A DNA stretch of 18,666 nucleotides from Rhodospirillales bacterium. GTDB taxonomy: Bacteria > Pseudomonadota > Alphaproteobacteria > Reyranellales > Reyranellaceae. Made by a program: the position numbers and the translations under genes. The stretch is taken from the NCBI GenBank assembly GCA_013205335.1, contig JABMNB010000565.1, positions 1 through 18,666 of the forward strand, in the 5' to 3' direction. Below the pieces are notes generated by a model. That model saw only the letters and a list, made by a program, of their open reading frames with translations. It had not been told where the DNA came from and searched no databases. Of the stretch, positions 14,101 to 18,666 are shown piece after piece (within the stretch, counting starts at the first letter, position 1; each line of letters starts with the position of its first letter).

Positions 14101-15324
14101 ATGGATTTCGAATACTCGGATCGCAGCAAGGCGCTGCTCGAGAAACTCAACAAGTTCATGGACGAGGTCATCAATCCGGCCGAGCCCATCTATGAAGAGC
14201 AGATGGAGACGGCCAAGGATCGCTGGCAGCTCCCGCCCGTCATCGAGGAATGCAAGGCCGAGGCGAAGAAGCGCGGCCTGTGGAACATGTTCCTGCCGGC
14301 CGACCGCGAGACCGGCGACACACACGGCACGATGGGCCTCAGCAACCTCGAATACGCTCCGATCTGCGAAGTGCTGGGCCGCTCGTCGATCGCCTCCGAG
14401 TCGGTCAACTGCTCGGCGCCCGACACAGGCAACATGGAAGTTTTCGCCCGCTACGGCACAGCCGAGCACAAGGAGAAGTGGCTGAAGCCGCTGCTGAACG
14501 GCGAGATCCGTTCCTGCTTCGCCATGACCGAGCCCGCGGTCGCCTCGTCCGACGCGCGCAACGTCGAGTGCCGCATCGAGTCCGACGGCAACGACTATGT
14601 CATCAACGGCCGCAAGTGGTGGTCGTCGGGCATGGGCGACCCGCGCTGCAAGGTCATCATCCTGATGGGCAAGAGCGATCCCAATGCGCCGGCCTACCGC
14701 CAGCAGTCGATGATCGTCGTGCCGCGCGACGCCAAGGGCATCAAGATCGTGAAGATGCTGCACGTGTTCGGCTACGACGACGCGCCGCACGGCCATGCCG
14801 AAGTGGTCTACGACAACGTGCGCGTGCCGAAGTCGGCCATTCTGCTCGGCGAGGGCCGCGGCTTCGAAATCGCCCAGGGCCGTCTCGGACCGGGCCGCAT
14901 CCATCACTGCATGCGCGCCATCGGCGTCGCCGAGCGAGCACTCGAGATGGCGATCAAGCGTGCCAAGAGCCGCACGGCGTTCGGCCAGAAGATCTCCGAG
15001 ATGGGCGTCACCAAGGCGCATGTCGCCGACATGCGCATGGAGATCGACATGGCCCGCCTGCTGGTCCTCAAGGCCGCCTGGGCGATGGACAAGTTCGGCA
15101 ACAAGGAAGCCCGCCAGCAGATCGCGATGATCAAGGTGGCGGTGCCGAACATCACCTCGAAGGTCGTCGACCGCTGCCTGCAGCTGCATGGCGCCGGCGG
15201 CGTCAGCCAGGTGTTCAAGCTGGCCAGCATGTACGCCCACCAGCGCACGCTGCGCCTGGCAGACGGTCCGGACGAGGTCCATCGCGACCAGGTTGGCCGT
15301 CTCGAGATCGCCAAGTACAACTGA
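14101..15324 (+). CDS. Acyl-CoA dehydrogenase (ACAD10/11-like)
   Basis: 407 residues from ATG 14101, with GGGAGAG just upstream; the frame is open further back without a better start. This FAD enzyme oxidises an acyl-CoA to the 2-enoyl-CoA and passes electrons to ETF. The N-terminal helical domain (DYS-like start, AEAKKRGLWNMFLP) is followed by the beta domain with CFAMTEPAVASSDARN, the flavin/substrate motif, and WWSSGMGDPRCKV. The C-terminal helical domain has RTAFGQKISEMGVTKAHVADM and LQLHGAGGVSQ. LADGPDEVHRDQVGRLE takes the place of the usual Y-E-G-T catalytic segment. An Asp rather than Glu as base is typical of the ACAD11 branch (family knowledge, residue inferred). It stands alone between a 383-bp gap and a strong terminator. 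The substrate may be long, branched or hydroxylated acyl-CoA. Confidence 0.94.
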   Translation: MDFEYSDRSKALLEKLNKFMDEVINPAEPIYEEQMETAKDRWQLPPVIEECKAEAKKRGLWNMFLPADRETGDTHGTMGLSNLEYAPICEVLGRSSIASESVNCSAPDTGNMEVFARYGTAEHKEKWLKPLLNGEIRSCFAMTEPAVASSDARNVECRIESDGNDYVINGRKWWSSGMGDPRCKVIILMGKSDPNAPAYRQQSMIVVPRDAKGIKIVKMLHVFGYDDAPHGHAEVVYDNVRVPKSAILLGEGRGFEIAQGRLGPGRIHHCMRAIGVAERALEMAIKRAKSRTAFGQKISEMGVTKAHVADMRMEIDMARLLVLKAAWAMDKFGNKEARQQIAMIKVAVPNITSKVVDRCLQLHGAGGVSQVFKLASMYAHQRTLRLADGPDEVHRDQVGRLEIAKYN

Positions 15325-15347
15325 ATCCCGGCACCGGGACGGAACGA

Positions 15348-15376
15348 GGCGCGATCCCCCGGGATCGCGCCTTTTT
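15348..15376 (+). terminator. Rho-independent terminator of the acyl-CoA dehydrogenase gene
   Basis: GGCGCGATCCC (15348-15358) and GGGATCGCGCC (15361-15371) form a perfect 11-bp stem. The apex is very short, so the innermost pairs will open. The stem is followed directly by TTTTTCTTT (15372-15380). It starts 24 bp after the stop codon. Stem, GC content and T-run are all textbook. Confidence 0.95.
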
Positions 15377-15395
15377 CTTTGGGGCCTTCCCGTCG

Positions 15396-15484
15396 CCCTG
15401 AGCGAAGCCGCCGGAAGGGCGGCGCAGTCGAAGGGCCTCTTTTCCGGCGCACGGTGTGTGGAAGCGAAAGAGGTGCTTCGACTG
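15396..15484. repeat. Compound palindromic intergenic repeat
   Basis: Two nested structures lie between the terminator and the histidine kinase end. First, CCCTGAGCGAAG opens a segment ending CAGTCGAAGGG (15396-15435), folding through GCCGCC (15407-15412) and GGCGGC (15418-15423). Second, the 18 bases 15425-15442 are repeated inverted at 15467-15484 with two mismatches around a 24-nt loop. The CCCTGAGCGAAG...CAGTCGAAGGG pairing is a widely dispersed bacterial intergenic repeat type. This copy is probably a REP/MITE-type element with a second, inverted partial copy. Confidence 0.75.
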
Positions 15485-15525
15485 TGTGCAATCGGCACCG
15501 CGCCCGAGACCTGGGCTGCTTTTGA

Positions 15526-16962
15526 TCAGCCCTCTGTCACGGGCAGGGTGAAGCAGAACAGCGTGCCCTGCGCGTTCGACTCGACGAGCGCGATGTCGCC
15601 GCCATGCAGACGCACCAGATCGCGGGCGATGGCAAGGCCGAGCCCCGTGCCCCCCGGCCGGCCACCGGTGGTGAAGGCACGGAAGAGTTGCTTGGCGACC
15701 GCTGCGGGAATGCCGGGCCCGTTGTCGGCAATTTCAAGCAGCAGGAAGCCGCCATTGCGCCGGGCGCGGACGGTGACACTGGTCGCGCCGGCCTCGAAGG
15801 CGTTGCGCCCGAGATTGACGAACACCCGGTACAGCACGTCGCGGTCACAGTGCACGACACCGCCATTACCGATCTCGTTGTTCCAGCTGCGCAGCGCGTT
15901 GGGATTCCTGTCGTCGCCCTGCTCCTGCAACGCGACGCCGACCTCGTCGACCAGATCGGCGAGATCAACCTCGGCCAGCCGCGGCGAGGGCTTGTCGCGG
16001 ACATACTCGATGGCGTCGCTGGCCAGGCGGGCCGCACGGTCGATGGTGCTGAGGATGGTCGGCGCCAGCGCGCGCGTACGCTCGTCTTCGCTGCGTGCCA
16101 GGCGGTCGGACAGCAGGCGCGCCGTCGCGAGCATGTTGCGCAGGTCGTGGTTGATCTTGTTGGTCGCGGCACCGACTTCGGCGAGGCGCGACTTCTGGCG
16201 CAGCGAGGTACGCAGCTCGCGTTGCAGGATCTGGAACTCGCGGTCGACCACGCCGATCTCGTCGTGGCGCCGCACCGGCCCGCGCTGGGCGCCGGCTTCT
16301 TCCGGCGCGCGGCGAAAGGCGGTCATGGCAGCCGACAGGTCCTGCAGCGGCCGGATGACCAGCCAGCGCAATGCGAGATAGAGCAGCGCCGCCGTGAACA
16401 GCGCGATGATGATCGACAGGACGAGGATGCGGCTCGCATAGCCGTACATGGCGGTGCGCATCGGCGGTTCGTCGACGACGATCCAGACCATGGCGCCGGG
16501 CAGGCGCATCGATTCGCCACCGACGCGAATATAGTGTGTGCCGTCCCGCGCCATCGCTTCCAGCGCGTCCCAGATCAGGCCGAGTGCGCCCCGGTCCTTC
16601 AGGTTGAAGCCCTGCATCTCGGGTCGCGGCTCGATGTTCATCAGGGCGCGCTTGGGCTTGTTCGGCTCGACCAGCACGACCGCCTCGACTCGGGCATGCG
16701 CCAGCAGGGCGCGCTTCACCTCTTCCGTCACCATGTTGTCGGGCGTCGCGTCGAGGGCGAGGGCCGCCAGCGTGCCGCTCTCGATCAGCTGCTCGAGATA
16801 GACCAGCCGAAAACGCGCGATCGAGGGCAGGAAGATCGCGACCTCGGCCGTCATCACGGCGACGATCACGAGACCCAGGATCCGCCAGGACAGGCCGAAG
16901 GTCGCGGTTCGCCGGCGCGCGGGGCGGACGGATCGGGCCGTCAGGGTGACGTCGGCGGTCAT
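15526..16962 (-). CDS. Membrane sensor histidine kinase (orphan in this window)
   Basis: 478 residues. TM1 is about 26-46, followed by a periplasmic sensor region 47-178, TM2 179-200, and a HAMP-like linker 200-252 ending in a coiled stretch (REFQILQRELRTSLRQKSRL). The phosphoacceptor segment is TNKINHDLRNMLATA with H272. The ATP domain has the N-box NLGRNAFEAG (N387), G1 box ADNGPGIP (D413) and G2 box PGGTGLGLAIARDL (437-449). It autophosphorylates on His in response to an unknown envelope signal and would pass phosphate to a response regulator. None is encoded beside it here. ATG 16962 lies 9 bp after the stop of the disulfide oxidoreductase gene, so it is the third gene of that operon. This suggests a redox or envelope-stress signal, by inference. 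Nothing is seen downstream except repeats. Confidence 0.93.
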   Translation of the reverse strand: MTADVTLTARSVRPARRRTATFGLSWRILGLVIVAVMTAEVAIFLPSIARFRLVYLEQLIESGTLAALALDATPDNMVTEEVKRALLAHARVEAVVLVEPNKPKRALMNIEPRPEMQGFNLKDRGALGLIWDALEAMARDGTHYIRVGGESMRLPGAMVWIVVDEPPMRTAMYGYASRILVLSIIIALFTAALLYLALRWLVIRPLQDLSAAMTAFRRAPEEAGAQRGPVRRHDEIGVVDREFQILQRELRTSLRQKSRLAEVGAATNKINHDLRNMLATARLLSDRLARSEDERTRALAPTILSTIDRAARLASDAIEYVRDKPSPRLAEVDLADLVDEVGVALQEQGDDRNPNALRSWNNEIGNGGVVHCDRDVLYRVFVNLGRNAFEAGATSVTVRARRNGGFLLLEIADNGPGIPAAVAKQLFRAFTTGGRPGGTGLGLAIARDLVRLHGGDIALVESNAQGTLFCFTLPVTEG

Positions 16963-16971
16963 CGGGCGACT

Positions 16972-18396
16972 CTACCAGACCGGCAATCGTGCAAGGAAGC
17001 GCACGAGGCCCCGGCTGCGCGAGCCGAACAGCGTTTCGGTGAAGTAGCTCCCGGCGGCCCTCTTGGCGGTTTCGCCGAGAGTGGGATAGGGCGGCACGAA
17101 GCTCGCCAGGGCCGAGATCTTCAGCCGGCCGGACAGGGCCAGGCACCAGCTCTGGATCAATTCGCCGGCCTGCGGTCCGGCGATGCCCGCCCCCAGCACG
17201 CGCCCGCGTCCGTCGGTGATGGCCTTCACCAGCCCGTCCGTCTCGTGCTCGGTCTGCGCGCGATCATTCTCGGTGAATTTCCAGCGCAGGATCTTTATGC
17301 CGTCGCCGTGGCGCGCGCGGGCGTCGCGCTCGTTGAGGCCGACCTGCGCCAGTTCCGGATCGGTATAGGTCGCCCAGGGCACCAGCCCGGAATCGAGCTT
17401 CGCCGGCGCCCGGAACAACGCGCCCCGGATGAACAGAGAGGCCTCGTAGCCCGCCATGTGCGTGAAGGCGTAGCGGCCGTTGCAGTCGCCGATCGCCCAG
17501 ACGTTGCGATTGGAGGTGCGAAGCGAGTCGTCGGCCGTGATGCCGTGCCTGGTATGGGCGATACCGGCCTTGTCGAGATCGAGCCCGTCGATCGTGGGCG
17601 TGCGCCCCGTCGCGACCAGAAGATGCGAGCCCTCGATGCGGGCGCTGCCGTCGAGCACTGCGACAATCCCGTCGGCCGTGCGCTCGAACCGCGCGACACG
17701 CGCGTTCTCGCAGAGCACGATGCCTTCGCCGCGCAGGCGCGCGAGGACGATCGCGACGAGTTCCGGATCGTCCTTGGCCAGACAGGTTGCCGCTTCCAGC
17801 ACGGTGACTTTCGAGCCGAGGCGCCTGAAGGCCTGCGCCATCTCGAGCCCGATCGGGCCGCCGCCCAGCACCAGGAGGTGCGACGGCAGAGTGCGGTTGG
17901 CGAAGATCGTCTCGTTGGTGAAGTGCGGCACTTCGGCGAGGCCGGGCACCTGCGGCAGTGCGGGCCGCGAGCCCGTCGCAAGCACGATGCGCTTGCTGCG
18001 GATGCGATGGCCGCCGGCCAGCAATTCCGTGCGGCCGGTGAAGCGCGCCTCCTCCGGCAGGACGCGCACGCCCATTTTCTCGAAGCGCTCGACCGAATCG
18101 TTGGGCGCGATGGCTGCGACCACGCCGGCGACATGATCCATGACCTTGCCGAAATCGACGGCGGGCTCGACCGGCGCGATGCCGAAGGCCGCGCCGCTGC
18201 GTTGCGCCTGCGCCGCGCGGGCCGCCGCAATCAATGCCTTCGAGGGCACGCAGCCGAAGTTGAGACAATCGCCGCCCATCAGCGCGCGCTCGACCAACAC
18301 GACGTCGAGGCCGAGCTGCGCTGCGCCCGCCGCCACCACGAGGCCGGCCGAACCGCCGCCGACGACGCAGACGTCGGGGGTGAGCAGGTTGCTCAT
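16972..18396 (-). CDS. FAD-dependent pyridine nucleotide-disulfide oxidoreductase (mercuric reductase/Lpd-like)
   Basis: 474 residues, class I disulfide oxidoreductase. Motifs: FAD-binding VVGGGSAGLVVA (11-22), redox pair GGDCLNFGCVPSK (C44, C49), VLATGSRPALP, NAD(P)H-binding VLGGGPIGLEMA (176-187) and AIGDC for the second FAD contact (301-305). The C-terminal dimerisation domain ends with FVPPYPTLGETAKRAAG. In lipoamide dehydrogenase and glutathione reductase this place holds the H-P pair that acts as acid-base; here it is Y437-P438, with the partner Glu kept at E442. This variant is known from mercuric-reductase-like proteins of unassigned substrate, often found beside TVP38 proteins. No extra metal-binding N-terminal domain or C-terminal Cys pair of true MerA is present. 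The frame is open upstream, but ATG 18396, one base after the TVP38 stop, is the natural coupled start. Confidence 0.92.
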   Translation of the reverse strand: MSNLLTPDVCVVGGGSAGLVVAAGAAQLGLDVVLVERALMGGDCLNFGCVPSKALIAAARAAQAQRSGAAFGIAPVEPAVDFGKVMDHVAGVVAAIAPNDSVERFEKMGVRVLPEEARFTGRTELLAGGHRIRSKRIVLATGSRPALPQVPGLAEVPHFTNETIFANRTLPSHLLVLGGGPIGLEMAQAFRRLGSKVTVLEAATCLAKDDPELVAIVLARLRGEGIVLCENARVARFERTADGIVAVLDGSARIEGSHLLVATGRTPTIDGLDLDKAGIAHTRHGITADDSLRTSNRNVWAIGDCNGRYAFTHMAGYEASLFIRGALFRAPAKLDSGLVPWATYTDPELAQVGLNERDARARHGDGIKILRWKFTENDRAQTEHETDGLVKAITDGRGRVLGAGIAGPQAGELIQSWCLALSGRLKISALASFVPPYPTLGETAKRAAGSYFTETLFGSRSRGLVRFLARLPVW

Positions 18397-18397
18397 C

Positions 18398-18666
18398 TCA
18401 GACGGGACGCTGCCGGCGCAGGCGGGCGAAGACGACCGGCAGCAGGGCCAGGACGGCAAGCCCCAGCAGCGGCAGCAGGATGCGCCATTCGAAGATGATG
18501 CCGAGATCGGGCTGCTCGCCGCGCTCCAGCACCGTGCCGAGTCCTGCGCCGACGCTTGCATAGATGATTGCCGCCGGCACGATGCCCAGCATCGTTGCGA
18601 GCGCGTAGCGCCTGAGCGGCATGCCGAGCAGGGCCGGCACGATATTGACCAGCCAGAAGGGAAATA
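18398..18666 (-). CDS. TVP38/TMEM64 family membrane protein, C-terminal part (cut by right edge)
   Basis: Only the last 88 codons and the stop are in the window; the gene enters from the right edge. The visible sequence FPFWLVNIVPALLGMPLRRYALAT, then LGIVPAAIIYASVGAGLG, is the conserved end of the VTT/SNARE-associated domain found in TVP38/TMEM64 and DedA-type proteins. A last helix (LLPLLGLAVLALLPVVFA) and a basic tail follow. These are inner-membrane proteins; relatives have been linked to lipid transport or scrambling and to envelope homeostasis. The stop at 18400-18398 is one base from the ATG of the disulfide oxidoreductase, so the two are translationally coupled. A GTG at 18640 in the same frame is internal to the conserved domain and is not the start. 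Confidence 0.9.
   Translation of the reverse strand, partial: FPFWLVNIVPALLGMPLRRYALATMLGIVPAAIIYASVGAGLGTVLERGEQPDLGIIFEWRILLPLLGLAVLALLPVVFARLRRQRPV

Noticed and set aside
13647..14189. 180-codon minus-strand frame across the 383-bp gap
   Set aside because: Covers the transporter 3' end, a repeat arm and the dehydrogenase 5' end in antisense. No start signal or domain.
14047..15498. Long minus-strand open frame over the acyl-CoA dehydrogenase
   Set aside because: Shadow of a strongly supported gene; it also runs through the terminator and the repeat.
15604..18498. Open frame of about 960 codons on the plus strand over the kinase/oxidoreductase operon
   Set aside because: Antisense to three well-supported genes; composition is low-complexity and no family is recognisable.

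Overview
The window looks like chromosomal DNA of a high-GC alphaproteobacterium. Codons favour G or C in the third position, genes are closely packed, and the gene families (AatA-type aminotransferase, PuuE allantoinase, feruloyl-CoA synthase-like ligase, ACAD11-like acyl-CoA dehydrogenase) fit the Rhodospirillales/Reyranella/Rhizobiales area. This placement is inferred from gene content and style; no rRNA or other marker is present to confirm it.

Layout, left to right. (1) The start of a lipoprotein gene running off the left edge (minus), preceded by a SnoaL-flavin monooxygenase fusion (minus). (2) Divergent from it, a likely three-gene plus-strand operon: amidohydrolase, EamA/DMT transporter, class I aminotransferase. 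(3) A small lysozyme-like lipoprotein on the minus strand. (4) A purine/ureide block: PuuE-type allantoinase (minus) diverging from an allantoate amidohydrolase/N-carbamoyl amino acid amidohydrolase-type M20 enzyme (plus). A second M20 deacetylase-like enzyme and an alpha/beta hydrolase follow on the plus strand. (5) A feruloyl-CoA synthase-like ligase (minus) diverging from an OxlT-like MFS transporter (plus). (6) A stand-alone acyl-CoA dehydrogenase ending in a textbook intrinsic terminator. (7) A minus-strand operon at the right edge: TVP38/TMEM64 membrane protein (cut by the edge), a flavin disulfide oxidoreductase and an orphan sensor histidine kinase.

The overall theme is catabolism of imported small organics: ureide nitrogen, aromatic or acyl acids through CoA thioesters, and carbamoyl- or acyl-amino acids. 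Transporters sit beside the enzymes. No transcription factor, tRNA, rRNA, CRISPR array, transposase or phage gene was found.

I found no clear undescribed multi-gene system. The most unusual signals are: a perfect 10-bp hairpin that buries the ribosome binding site of the alpha/beta hydrolase; that hydrolase's Cys nucleophile with no obvious catalytic His; an M20 enzyme with Asn where the metal-bridging Asp is expected; a disulfide oxidoreductase with Tyr in place of the active-site His, coupled to a TVP38 protein and a histidine kinase; and palindromic intergenic repeats of the REP/MITE kind at three places.
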